Positions 1-10,346 of a DNA stretch of 64,000 nucleotides are shown one piece after another. The stretch is from Sugiyamaella lignohabitans (lineage: Eukaryota > Ascomycota > Dipodascomycetes > Dipodascales > Trichomonascaceae). Numbering within the stretch: position 1 is the first letter of the stretch; every line of letters begins with the position of its first letter. Below the pieces are notes generated by a model that made no database searches, was not told where the DNA came from, and saw only the letters and a list, made by a program, of their open reading frames with translations. The position numbers were made by a program, and so were the translations under genes. The DNA is taken from assembly GCF_001640025.1 (NCBI RefSeq), contig NC_031671.1, positions 2,604,001-2,668,000 of the forward strand, in the 5' to 3' direction.

Positions 1-470
1 TTACATTCTCTTTTACAAGTTCTTATCTAAAAAAAAGATCACACCATCCAATATGAATATTTCTGTCTGAAGCTGGTTTAGCTACTTCTTCTAATGTGGC
101 ATATGGTCTGCCGTCAATGGCAAATCTAACCCAGCAACTTTGGTATTTAGTAACTTCCCCTGAGAATCTTGAAAAAAGTACTGCATGTTACTGCAGTGAC
201 CTGCATAGAAGACCGAGTATTGAACTACATCGGACTATATCGATACAGTCGTATATAACCAGAAACCACAACCTGCCAATCAAACATTTTCTCCGCTTGG
301 CAGCGAAATCAGTCTAGTAGATTGCTGCCTTGGATATACGGCCAAAATATATGAACCTATGCTATGCAATTATACTACTAGATACATGATCTGGCAGTAG
401 CGTATCGGTGATCAGGGGTGATCAAAGTGAAAGAAAGAGTCTGAATTAAATTACGAATTATGCACAAATA
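1..470. other. 3' flank of YPT6, no gene seen
   Basis: AT-rich sequence downstream of YPT6. An open frame at 96-317 has low complexity and no family resemblance. I see no RNA gene, repeat element or intron signals here. Confidence 0.6.
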
Positions 471-1415
<945 letters not shown>

Positions 1416-2182
1416 TATGGATAGTGACTCTGTATGTTAATGTTAAGTAAATCAAACCAGAATGACACAGTGAAACAGCGGTTAATTCGGAGTAGATGTG
1501 AAATAATCCTCTTCGATTCTATCAATATTACAGCTGAGATCCAGGTACTGGGTATTCACAAAAAGTGACGAGGTATTCCTAACAAATAATACAAGTGCAA
1601 GTGCCAGAGCCGTAACTGCTTAAATGCTATGGTTGTCTTCAGCAAATGGACTGTGTGTTTATTTTGAGAATATGGTTAAGGGTTCAAACTGGGGGAGAAT
1701 CCTGGAGTTGGGAGAAGTGGAAGTGAGGTGTGAAGTGCATTTATCAACCTGTGGAACCAGCTGACCCACTTAATATAGTTAGTTTGACTAGGGTAGTATT
1801 GGTTTCAAGGTAAGTTTTGAGCTCTGTATTCTACTATGCTGTAGTTCAGGAGTATCGTATCTGTGATATATGCTCATACTGATATTCGGATGTCGGTCAA
1901 CTATGTAAATCCTCCGTCATTAACTGCGGCCTTGGGCATATTTTATCTCTGAATTGAGATTTCACTCAGTTCATATTAAAGAATATAGCTGATATTAGTG
2001 GTAGTATGTTCTCACATGATGCTGTTATAATTTCAAAAACAAATATGCAATGTTGAACTTCAACGTGGACTTGCAAGTATTATTTGACCCCTGTATATAC
2101 TGTGTAGGTCTCAAATTATGAAAAGCACTGTCAATTCATTCAAAATCAAATTTTAGTACCCTTCTATGTAGATAGTCTATTC
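1416..2182. other. Intergenic, upstream of YPT6
   Basis: About 770 bases of AT-rich sequence between divergently oriented genes. It should contain the YPT6 promoter. I see no coding potential, RNA gene or repeat element. Confidence 0.5.
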
Positions 2183-2446
2183 TTATCTTGTTTGAGAGTT
2201 GGGAAACAGAGGCTCGGAAGAATTGTTGAAATCAACTGTTACATCTACCTTGCATGGATCTACAGGAACACCTAGAGTCAATGCAGGGTCCCGTGAAACT
2301 AAGTAAATTGATATTGCCGTAGCAACATCAACCCTTGTGCCAAAATGTATTGTATTACCTACCTTTTTCCCAAATATGGTTGGTAGCGAGTTTACTCTTT
2401 CAATATCATGCCGGAGGACAGAAGTAAAGTCGAAGAATTTGAGCAA
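2183..2446 (-). CDS. Small hypothetical ORF, doubtful
   Basis: An ATG-initiated 87-aa frame whose first 39 bases overlap, head to head, the start of the plus-strand gene at 2408. The composition looks protein-like (for example VATAISIYLVSRDP) and codon choice is not random-looking, but I recognise no family. A GTAGGT donor-like site near 2359 and a CTTAG near 2300 would remove about 60 bases, though no convincing CTAAC branch site lies before that acceptor. It could be a small gene, the tail of an unseen spliced gene, or chance. Confidence 0.22.
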   Translation of the reverse strand: MLKFFDFTSVLRHDIERVNSLPTIFGKKVGNTIHFGTRVDVATAISIYLVSRDPALTLGVPVDPCKVDVTVDFNNSSEPLFPNSQTR

Positions 2447-3271
2447 CAGTTCGAAAATGAACTGAGTCGGCTCTTATCAGCACAATTTGTAAAGGAACTG
2501 GAAAGACTTAAAATACTTTATGAGCTAGGAGAGAATCCATTTCCTTTCACCCTTGAAGTCCCTAAAGTAATAGTAAAAACCAATCCGCGACAACTAGCCA
2601 AGGGTATAGTGAATATACTACCTCACCGCACAGTTGTGGCAGTTCACGTCTGTCACGACGGAAACAATTTAGCTTCAATTACATGTTCACTTCACAAGCG
2701 CAAGACATCAATATTTCGTTTGCCGCTCACCATCAACAGGTCACCTTTGCTAATGCCCAAACCATTTGCAGAAGTTTCAGCTAAGATCAATTCTATGAAG
2801 AACCTTGAAATTACGAGCCGCAATTCTACTCTGGGGTATAAAGTAGGCCCATTTGCTATCAGTCTTATATGTCTTGATATAGAACCAGTTTTCATACACG
2901 CTCTAGATATTTGGTCTAAGGTGTTTGGAAACACAATTTCGGCACTCCCGTCTCCTCTCCTAACAACACCCACCCAAAAGCACCCCGGCCAAACATCAGC
3001 AGCTCATGCACTAGAAGCTCTTTTTGAAGCGCCGACCTCGTCTCATTCACCCCCAGAAATTAGCAGATATCAAGCCGACACTGACTGGGAACAATATATG
3101 TCCCAACGAGCTGAATCAATCTCTGGATCTCTACTGGAAACAGTGCTACGACCATCACAATCATCCACACCAAGTCCAGGAGAACAAATGCGTTCGGCCG
3201 CCTATAGGTGTCCACACTGTAGAAAACCCATGACTGTAACTCTAAAAATCTTTAGTTCACATGAAAACTAA
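2408..3271 (+). CDS. Hypothetical protein, 287 aa
   Basis: I do not recognise this protein. It has an acidic, helix-forming N-terminus (about residues 1-45, rich in Glu/Gln/Leu), a mixed beta-type middle (about 50-190) and a low-complexity Ser/Pro/Thr segment (about 195-260). It ends with one CPHC pair about 20 residues from the C-terminus, too little for a complete zinc site on its own. No signal peptide or membrane segment is visible. The ATG is the first in frame and is followed by a charged start typical of a genuine N-terminus. Base use is AT-rich like YPT6. It is a single-exon model; I saw no intron signals inside it. A fast-evolving fungal protein is likely; no function is proposed. 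Confidence 0.65.
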   Translation: MPEDRSKVEEFEQQFENELSRLLSAQFVKELERLKILYELGENPFPFTLEVPKVIVKTNPRQLAKGIVNILPHRTVVAVHVCHDGNNLASITCSLHKRKTSIFRLPLTINRSPLLMPKPFAEVSAKINSMKNLEITSRNSTLGYKVGPFAISLICLDIEPVFIHALDIWSKVFGNTISALPSPLLTTPTQKHPGQTSAAHALEALFEAPTSSHSPPEISRYQADTDWEQYMSQRAESISGSLLETVLRPSQSSTPSPGEQMRSAAYRCPHCRKPMTVTLKIFSSHEN

Positions 3272-4338
3272 TTCTAAAGTCCTAATAAAACGCGAGTTGC
3301 AATATTATTACCTCTAGAAGAGTTTCTCTTATAATGTGAAAATTTGAGGGATAACTGTAGTTCAGTTGTAGAAATGCATGTATGCAAGTTATCCCATTAG
3401 GGATTTTTCAGGGGTGAGGACCCTGCTAATCAGAGCGCTAGTTCCTGGCGCATATTGCAGTTTAAACAGCGATACCGTGATCCTCTATTATAGCGGATAT
3501 GCCATTAAAAAATTAATAATAAAATAAATAGCAATAAAATCCGAAGACAATCTCGACTTTGTGACATTGTCTATTACTATAGACTAGGAAAAGAACAATG
3601 AAAGTTTACCTCTGAAATCTATAAGCTGCAGCTTGGCCAGGCAACCCCAGCTGTCAGCTCATCATGCAAGAGCTTATATTATATTATCTAAACACAATTT
3701 CTCATGGAATGACCTGACCATTACAACATCCACACTCTGCCACACTTCCACACACAGCCAGGCCCGTAGACGCCCGACTCGAGCACAGCGAGAGGAGCCA
3801 CGGGGTCTGGGGCGGAGCCCCAGCCGCCGGAGGCAAAATGAACCCACCCCTTCAAGCCACCCACAGATTTAAAAAATCCGGTAAAGGAATAAGACCGTTT
3901 GAGTTTGTACCGCTGTGTAACATGTAACGCATTTGAGACAGAAGGTTATTAGAGTTATCAGTCGCATGTTCCAGGTTCACCAGCACACAGGACAGGCGGG
4001 TTTGGCAAGCGCGTGTGCATTATACGCGGCTATAGATGAAATTAAACACCATCGCCAGTAAGTTTCTCAAGTTGATAGATAAGTGATTTGGCTCGAGATC
4101 TCAAATACGCTCTAACAGAGGTTGGAGTCGACTCATACGACTGATAATTTGCGGTGAGGAACGATTCTGGAAAGGCAGATTTCCGTAGACCAGTGAAATT
4201 TGACTGGTTGATATCGGGGTTCAAGAGATCATAAGTTGATCAGTCTTGACCACTCTGACGAGTACCAGAACAAGACAATTTCACAGACATTCAATAGAGT
4301 CAGTTGGTTTTTTGGATAACAGTGGACATTGAGACACT
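3272..4338. other. Intergenic with one GC-rich element
   Basis: About 1.07 kb between two plus-strand genes. It holds the single-ended GC-rich element at 3775-3835; the rest is AT-rich. A 60-codon minus frame at 4042-4224 starts with TTG and has no clear exon boundary, so I did not call it. Confidence 0.6.
3775..3835 (-). repeat. GC-rich double-hairpin element, single-ended (copy 1)
   Basis: The unit ends in GCCGCCGGAGGCA, preceded by the inner hairpin CTGGGGCGGAGCCCCAG and a CGACTCGAG-type distal part. The distal arm is degenerate here (CACAGCG for GAAGCG). It lies in the 3' flank of the gene ending at 3271. Confidence 0.9.
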
Positions 4339-5799
4339 ATGAGACTGCCGCCAGTGTCGAAGTTTTCGGTGATATCGTTACTGATTCTATCTACTACAGT
4401 TGCATTTTACAGATACTACACGTACTTCCTGATAGTGTCGCATGTCAACGGACTGAAAAAGGAGTCCAATTATTCACAGGAAGAAATAGACAGTGGTAAG
4501 GCATTTCCTAATGAACCGTCTTTAAGGATACCTCGTCCAGATGATATTTATGTCCCATTACTGACGTTGGTTCCTCCCAGTGGCACCGGATGGTCTCTTT
4601 CTACAAAGGCGAGCGAGGGCTCGAAAGAGGGTTCAAATGAGGGAGGTGATGGACAAACGGAGACAGCAGTGCTCGAAACCAATGGCGTTATATTCTACCC
4701 ATGGGTGCTGATAACGAGTTCGTTAGTAGAAACGAATCTTGTTTCATGTCTGCTGGCTACCGTGACGTTAATCTACGGAGGTAGATACTGTGAAAATATT
4801 TGGGGGTCTACCGAGCTGGCAAGGTTTTTGATTATCATGACAGCAGTGCCCAACCTGATAGCATATGTGTTTTTGTCGGTGATGCACTGGCTGGTATATC
4901 GCAACCGGTCGGTTGAAGACGACCCTTCACTAGACTCGTTTAAAGAGACTGTCTGTGGAACCACAGCGGTAGTAGCAGCATTTCTGGTGGCATTTAAACA
5001 GCTGGTTCCTGAGCATATGATAGTTATGTTCAAAGGACGGATCCGACTGCGAGTCAAACGACTACCGTTTCTGTTTGTCACGTCAAATACACTGGCAGGA
5101 ATTCTTGGTTACGATCTGTTTGCATACATGGCATGGATCGGGTTTTTAACAAGCTGGATATATCTACGATTCATCCGAATCAGCTATGCCGACCCATTAC
5201 TGCCATTTTCACTTGGATCAATGTCACCAGCAGCAGCATCTTCACCATCTGCGTCGTCTCCCTCTAACCAAGGTACCTCATTTTTCTCGAATCCACCATC
5301 TACAGCAGCAGGAATTAAAGTCCGTGGTGATGCTAGCGACTCATTTGCAATGGCCACATTTTTTCCTGAACCATTCTCACTCATTGTCGAGGCCATCTCC
5401 GACCACATGTTCCGAGCACTAGTCAACCTCCGCATATTGAAACCATTCACACCCGAAGAAGTCGACAACGCCAATGCCCGAGCACTAGCTCGACTGGTTC
5501 CTGGCGGTATCAGTGCTCCAAGTTCACGGACCTTTCACCGAGCATACCAACACCAATCACCACCCAACCTCACCCACTCATCGCTGCCACGACACTACGA
5601 CAACAAATTCCCTCGTAGCTCAACACGAGCCGAGGCCGAACGAAGACGGTCTCTCGCACTACGAGCTCTCGGCCAAGACCCACTAGGACCACCAGCATCC
5701 TCCTCTTCCTCCTCCTCTACAGTCCCAGTACAACCTCCGGCCCCGCTATCTGCCCCGAACCCGGCCGTTCTCCCTGCTCCAAGAGCTGGAAAAGATTAA
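4339..5799 (+). CDS. TMEM115/YOL107W-like Golgi rhomboid-family membrane protein
   Basis: A multi-pass membrane protein of the TMEM115 (DUF1751) family, rhomboid-related but without protease residues and generally placed in the Golgi. The 486-aa protein begins with a hydrophobic segment (residues 9-30). It then has a low-complexity Ser/Gly/Glu insert (about 90-115), the family-type block around FYPWVLITSSLVE, a Gly-rich helix with YGGRYCENIWG, and several more hydrophobic helices to about residue 285. A basic, Pro/Ser-rich cytosolic tail follows, with LVNLRILKPFTPEE in the usual post-membrane position. The tail is long and low-complexity. The last 300 bases are strongly GC- and C-rich compared with the start of the gene, rising toward the GC-rich elements just downstream. 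The first in-frame ATG is used. Confidence 0.8.
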   Translation: MRLPPVSKFSVISLLILSTTVAFYRYYTYFLIVSHVNGLKKESNYSQEEIDSGKAFPNEPSLRIPRPDDIYVPLLTLVPPSGTGWSLSTKASEGSKEGSNEGGDGQTETAVLETNGVIFYPWVLITSSLVETNLVSCLLATVTLIYGGRYCENIWGSTELARFLIIMTAVPNLIAYVFLSVMHWLVYRNRSVEDDPSLDSFKETVCGTTAVVAAFLVAFKQLVPEHMIVMFKGRIRLRVKRLPFLFVTSNTLAGILGYDLFAYMAWIGFLTSWIYLRFIRISYADPLLPFSLGSMSPAAASSPSASSPSNQGTSFFSNPPSTAAGIKVRGDASDSFAMATFFPEPFSLIVEAISDHMFRALVNLRILKPFTPEEVDNANARALARLVPGGISAPSSRTFHRAYQHQSPPNLTHSSLPRHYDNKFPRSSTRAEAERRRSLALRALGQDPLGPPASSSSSSSTVPVQPPAPLSAPNPAVLPAPRAGKD

Positions 5800-5838
5800 A
5801 AATTTTAGACCCAATATTTAACATTTGCTTTGGCCACA

Positions 5839-5894
5839 TGCCTCCGGCGGCTGGGGCTCCGCCCCAGACCCTGGTGGCTCCTGCTTCGCAGGAG
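5839..5894 (+). repeat. GC-rich double-hairpin element, single-ended (copy 2)
   Basis: TGCCTCCGGCGG, then the hairpin CTGGGGC-TCC-GCCCCAG, then the hairpin CTCCTGC-TTC-GCAGGAG with a perfect 7-bp stem. It starts 40 bases after the TMEM115-like stop codon. Confidence 0.93.
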
Positions 5895-5975
5895 AGGGCC
5901 ACATGGGATCGTGGACTTGAAAGCTTGGAATGATTGAAGTTTTAGAATAAATATTTAACGTGTGGTTTGGCCACA

Positions 5976-6031
5976 TGCCTCCGGCGACTGGGGCTCCGCC
6001 CCAGACCCTGGTTGCTCCTGCTTCGCAGGAG
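5976..6031 (+). repeat. GC-rich double-hairpin element, single-ended (copy 3)
   Basis: The same two-hairpin form as copy 2 and its tandem duplicate, with one change (CCGGCGACT). It lies 133 bases upstream of the molybdopterin-synthase start codon. Confidence 0.93.
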
Positions 6032-6163
6032 AGCGACGGCGGAATGGGCTGAGTGATTTCAGGGGGTCGGACCCTGAAGATAAGATAAGATGTTCCCTAA
6101 CCCACAGAGTGTCATGTTGGAAGAGTGGAGCGAGAAACGGGAAAGTGAGAAGAAACTTCCAGA

Positions 6164-6424
6164 ATGAAAGTGCTGTATTTCGGCCCATTAAAGGACGCCA
6201 CACGGGTGGCAGAAGACTCTTTTGAAGTGGGGGACGAAGGTGCCCCCCTGAAAGAGATCATTGGCCGGGTCCAGGAGAAATACGGGTCTAACGAGGCGGT
6301 AGCACGGGTGTTGGAGTCGTGTGCTGTGTGTGTGAATCTGGTGTACGTCGACGAGACCGATGGCGAGTTCCAACTGAAAAACGGCGACGAACTAGCTCTC
6401 ATTCCACCTGTCTCCTCAGGCTGA
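6164..6424 (+). CDS. MOCS2A: Molybdopterin synthase small (sulfur-carrier) subunit
   Basis: A MoaD/MOCS2A ubiquitin-like sulfur carrier that donates sulfur to precursor Z in molybdenum-cofactor synthesis, working with the large subunit in the cytosol. At 86 aa it has the normal length. It shows the family start VLYFGPLKDATR, the central helix LKEIIGRVQEKY, and the C-terminal block NGDELALIPPVSSG. The carrier normally ends in Gly-Gly, the final glycine being adenylated and thiocarboxylated; here the last two residues are Ser-Gly. The gene is bracketed by GC-rich elements (two upstream, one downstream) and followed by a C-rich tract. Its presence suggests a molybdoenzyme such as nitrate reductase elsewhere in the genome (inference). 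Confidence 0.88.
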   Translation: MKVLYFGPLKDATRVAEDSFEVGDEGAPLKEIIGRVQEKYGSNEAVARVLESCAVCVNLVYVDETDGEFQLKNGDELALIPPVSSG

Positions 6425-6535
6425 GCCCCCAAACCCCCAAACACCCCCAAGCCCCCATATCACCCCCAGACCCCCTATACCCACAGCACCCCCAGCCCCT
6501 TAGACCCCCCAAACCCCCAAACCCCCAATCACCAC
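6424..6535 (+). repeat. C-run tract, possible G-quadruplex on the minus strand
   Basis: About ten runs of four to six C, separated by 2-9 bases, begin right at the MOCS2A stop codon. The complementary strand meets the usual pattern for G-quadruplex formation. No telomere-like unit repeats exactly. Confidence 0.75.
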
Positions 6536-7313
6536 TCGTAAACCCGTGAACCCCATAAAAGGAACCGACCGTTTCCAACCCACAACACCCCTGTCCACGA
6601 ACAGCCGGGACCCCACGCCCGACTCGAGCGAAGCGAGAGGAGCAACCAGGGTCTGGGGCGGAGCCCCAGCCGCCGGAGGCAAAACCGGTAGCACGGGCCC
6701 ATTAGCCAGTATTAACCAGATAATATTACACGATTATTAATAAAAACAAGAAAAGCAAGTAAGCACTGGCGAGCCCGTTGCGGGGTGCGAGGGGCATGCA
6801 AGCGGCCAGCAATTGAGGCTGGGTGACTAGAGTCAACCTTAAAACGGGCTGCGAATCTCGGCGGATTGGGCAGGAGATATAATAATTGGGGCTTGTAACA
6901 TGCATGTATCGCCGGTCTGGAGCTTATTTAACTGGGCATGCATTGGTGCACAGAAAAACAAAGAAGCCTGAACACAAGATTAGCCCTGCAGCGAGTACTG
7001 TGGACATTTCCATCCGGCGGTGCTGACATGCTGGTGACATGCACGAATGGTGCTGCTGCTGATGCGCAACATCTGTAGATTGTCCACCACCACCACTACC
7101 ACCACCACCCACCGGCGTTACTCTAGTCCTGCCACCAACTCGCGGCCCGTGCCTCTCTTTTTCCCTCGTGTTCTCTGTACGGTGTATAATATTTTTGTCT
7201 AATCAGATTGCGGTCCCCTCGTTCTAACCATCATCAACACCACTACTACTTAAACAGCATCTGAGCTCAGTACCGATTCCGCACTTTACTAACTTGTACC
7301 CCGACTTCGTGAC
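6536..7313. promoter_or_regulatory. TPS2 upstream region with two STRE-like sites
   Basis: Intergenic space upstream of TPS2. It contains the GC-rich element at 6620-6681 and the stress-response-type pentamers AGGGG at 6790-6794 and CCCCT at 7215-7219. A TATAATA lies near 7185 and a CCACCA-rich tract at about 7085-7112. In S. cerevisiae, trehalose genes are driven by Msn2/4 through STREs; its use here is inference. Confidence 0.4.
6620..6681 (-). repeat. GC-rich double-hairpin element, single-ended (copy 4)
   Basis: Minus-oriented unit: CGACTCGAGCGAAGCGAG, then CAGGGTCTGGGGCGGAGC and CCCAGCCGCCGGAGGCA. It lies about 195 bases after MOCS2A, beyond the C-run tract. Confidence 0.92.
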
Positions 7314-10149
7314 ATGAGTGTAAGTATTTTTGAAGGGGGTCACAATGCCTCCGGCGGCTGGGGCTCCGCCCCAGACCCCGCTGCTCCTCTCGCTTCGCTC
7401 GAGTCGTTTTCGTCTACAGTCTCAGCAATCTCCTGCGAAGCAGGAGCTACGGGGTCTGGGGCAGAGCCCCAGCCGCCGGAGGCACAACCCCATTCCCATT
7501 TGGATCGGGTCAGCTAACTGGTGACAGGATTTGGCGGTAGATACCAAGTACCCGGTGGAGAATTTCACCACTCCCACGAGCAGTGAACCCATTTCGCGGC
7601 TCGCTTCGCCGGCTCTGCCTAAACGACAGCCTTTTGATGAGGATGCCAGGAATTTGGAGGAACAGGAGGATGAGGAGCCTGCTGATGTAGAGCCTTTGAA
7701 TACTCCTCAGGCTGCCCGGGGTAAAGGTATTGAAACTTCGGGCAGGATCATTTCTGCTGTGACGAATCTTCCATGGGAGGTCGTGGATAATGGATCGGGT
7801 GGCCCTGATGCCCTGTCTTTGCAGTCAAGGAGGGGAAACTCGGCTCTGTTCTCGTCATTGAGTTACATTCATGAGGGAACAGAGTGGGATAGTATCCTTG
7901 TTGGCTGGACTGGTGAGGTCAAGGCCGGTAACGTGGCCCCTTCTGAACCCGGTCACCCTGTCCTGCTTGAAGATAAGGACCTCCTGACTCGCGAGTTCGA
8001 TGACAGCGAGAAAGAGCGTCTCAATCATCTGTATAATGAAATTGCGAACGGAAATAACCCTGGCTGTTCTGGATCAGAGAGTGAATCAAAGAATGAATCG
8101 AAGAATGGGTCCAAGACCTTGACAATGCACCCAGTGTGGCTGCCTGGTAACCAGTCCAAATGGAGAGCATATCCAGAACAGGTGGTTTGGCCCATTCTTC
8201 ACTATATTCAAGACGAGAATAAGCTGGTTGCCAATGCCGATGGCAATGAGATGAAGAAATGGTGGGCTGACTATGTGGCTTTTAACGAAGCTTATAGAGA
8301 CAAGATCCTGGAAATATATCAGCCAGGAGATGTCATTTGGATCCACGACTATTATTTGTTGTTGCTTCCTCAGATGATTAGAATGCGTAGACCAGATGCT
8401 TTTATTGGCACTTTTATACATGCTCCATTCCCTTCGTCTGAATACTTCCGTTGCATCCCACAAAGAAAGGAGTTGTTGGAAAGTGTTTTGGGATCGAATT
8501 TGATTGGGTTACAAGCTGCTTCTTACAAACGACACTTTATCTCGTCGTGTACTCGTTTGCTCGGAGTGGAGAGCTCTCCTAATCATATCAATGCATTTGG
8601 CATGTATGTATCAGTACAGTCATTGCCAATTGGAATTGATACCACACGGGTCGAACACGATGCATTTTCGCCTGAAATTGACGAACGGGTTCAGGCTATT
8701 CGTGATTTGTATCCTGATAAGAAGATTATTGTTGGTAGAGACCGTTTGGATAGTGTTCGTGGTGTGGTTCAGAAGCTACAAGGGTTCGAGATGTTCCTGG
8801 ATATGTATCCAGAATGGAGCGACAAGGTTGTTCTGTTCCAAGTAACTTCTCCTGCATATAGTTTTACCGATGCTAAAGTCGAGAAACGGGCATCGGAACT
8901 CATTTCTCGAATCAATGCTAATCATGGCATGCTTCATTTCATGCCGGTTCATCACCATCCTCGTCATGTGGCTAGAGATGAATACTTAGCACTTCTCCGG
9001 GTGGCAGATTTGGGACTGATTACATCGGTTAGAGACGGTATGAACACTACTTTGTTGGAGTTTGTTGTTTGCCAGAAGGAGAACAAGTCGCCAGTCATCA
9101 CGTCTGAATTTACTGGTACTACTGGCAGTCTTCATAACGCCATCTCGGTTAATCCATGGAACATTCGCCAAGTGGCAGAGACAATTCACGACGCATTACA
9201 GGACGATGAGGCCACTAAAGAATCACATGCTCGTCTCCAGAACAGTTTGTATGAGTATGTGACTACACATACCTGTCAAGACTGGGTCCTGAGCTTCATT
9301 TCGAGATTGATGCATAACATCTCGGAACACAAGTTCTCTCACGTCACCCCTATGTTGGACACTTCGAGACTGGTAGCAAAGTACAAAGCAGCCAAGACTC
9401 GACGACTGTTTTTGTTTGATTATGACGGTACATTGACGCCAATTGTGAATGAACCGTCGGCAGCTCTGCCGTCCAAACGACTTTATAGCATATTAGACCA
9501 GCTGACGGCCGACCCGTGCAATTCAGTGTGGGTTATTTCTGGCAGAGACCAGAAGTTTTTGGATAAATGGCTCGGTACCAACAAGAAGATCTCGTTCAGT
9601 GCTGAACATGGCTGTTTCCTCAAGGAGGCCGAAGGAACTGGAGAATGGCAGGATCTCGTAGCCAGCATCGACATGTCTTGGCAGAAAGTAGTAGCTGAAA
9701 TCTTCAATAACTACACCGAACGAACTCAAGGTTCGTCTGTAGAACACAAACGGGCTGCTCTGACCTGGCATTACCGTCGAGCCGACCCTGATTTTGGAGC
9801 TCTACAAGCGCAGCATCTCCGTAACCACCTCGAGCAGTCGGTTGTGCCATACTACGACGTTGATGTCATGGCCGGCAAAGCCAATATCGAAGTACGACCC
9901 AGCCAATTCAACAAAGGCGAGATTGTCAAACGGATCATGGCCGAGTACGACGATTCCAACCATCCCCAGCTGGTGTTCTGCGTTGGCGACGACTCCACCG
10001 ACGAAGACATGTTCCGGGCACTCGAAAACTACTCAGCCGAAGACGGCGTCTTCTCGGTCACGGTCGGCCCGCCCTCCAAAATGACGGTCGCCTCGTACCA
10101 CCTGCTCGACCCAGCCCAGGTCCTCGACAGTCTAAGTGCATTATTCTAG
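7314..10149 (+). CDS. TPS2: Trehalose-6-phosphate phosphatase Tps2, two exons
   Basis: Dephosphorylates trehalose-6-phosphate in the cytosolic trehalose synthase complex. Exon 1 is just ATGAGT (7314-7319). A 208-bp intron (7320-7527, donor GTAAGT, branch GCTAAC, acceptor GACAG) contains a 139-bp GC-rich element, and exon 2 runs 7528-10149. The 875-aa product is close to S. cerevisiae Tps2. It has an N-terminal GT20-like domain (VWIHDYYLLLLPQ; RDGMNTTLLEF), a scaffold in Tps2 proteins. The C-terminal HAD phosphatase domain has the nucleophile motif DYDGT at about residue 633 and GDDSTDEDMF near 822. Without splicing no ATG precedes the conserved N-terminal region. The 3' third is clearly more GC-rich than the middle. 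Convergent with DAL81. Confidence 0.95.
7346..7484. repeat. GC-rich element, two-ended 139 bp (copy 5), inside the TPS2 intron
   Basis: Inverted arms TGCCTCCGGCGGCTGGGGC and its complement flank a CTCCTCTCGCTTCGCTCGAG part, a short spacer and a CTCCTGCGAAGCAGGAG hairpin. It starts 26 bases after the 5' splice site and makes up two thirds of the intron. Confidence 0.95.
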
Positions 10150-10196
10150 CAATATATAAATATTAATATACTCGGATATCCGTGTCCGGGGCCCGC

Positions 10197-10335
10197 TGCC
10201 TCCGGCGGCTGGGGCTTCGCCCCAGACCCCACTGCTCCTCTCGCTTCGCTCGAGTCGGTTCCGTCTCGGTCCCCACCATCTCCTGCGAAGCAGGAGCAAC
10301 CAGGGTCTGGGGCGGAGCCCCAGCCGCCGGAGGCA
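10197..10335. repeat. GC-rich element, two-ended 139 bp (copy 6)
   Basis: It nearly fills the convergent gap between TPS2 (stop at 10149) and the DAL81-type gene (stop at 10347). The left inner hairpin has the loop variant GGGGC-TTC-GCCCC. Confidence 0.95.
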
Positions 10336-10346
10336 TGTGTCTCCCC

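Larger units (their letters stand above)
5803..6031. repeat. 137-bp tandem duplication carrying two GC-rich elements
   Basis: Bases 5803-5894 and 5940-6031 repeat each other at an offset of 137: TTTTAG, AATATTTAAC, TTTGGCCACATG and then the element. The duplication therefore includes about 36 bases of unique upstream flank, so it arose by tandem duplication of a locus rather than by two independent insertions. Confidence 0.85.

Noticed and set aside
96..317. 73-aa plus frame at the window start
   Set aside because: Composition looks random, the frame lies in the YPT6 3' flank, and no homologous motif is seen.
4042..4224. 60-codon minus frame upstream of the TMEM115-like gene
   Set aside because: It starts with TTG, has a stop shortly upstream and no convincing intron acceptor. 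It sits in the promoter of a divergent gene.
5955..7524. Multiple overlapping open frames around the GC-rich elements encoding peptides such as [10 protein letters not shown] and [11 protein letters not shown]
   Set aside because: They appear wherever a copy occurs, on both strands and in all frames, because the element has no stop codons. They have no family resemblance and are not called as genes.
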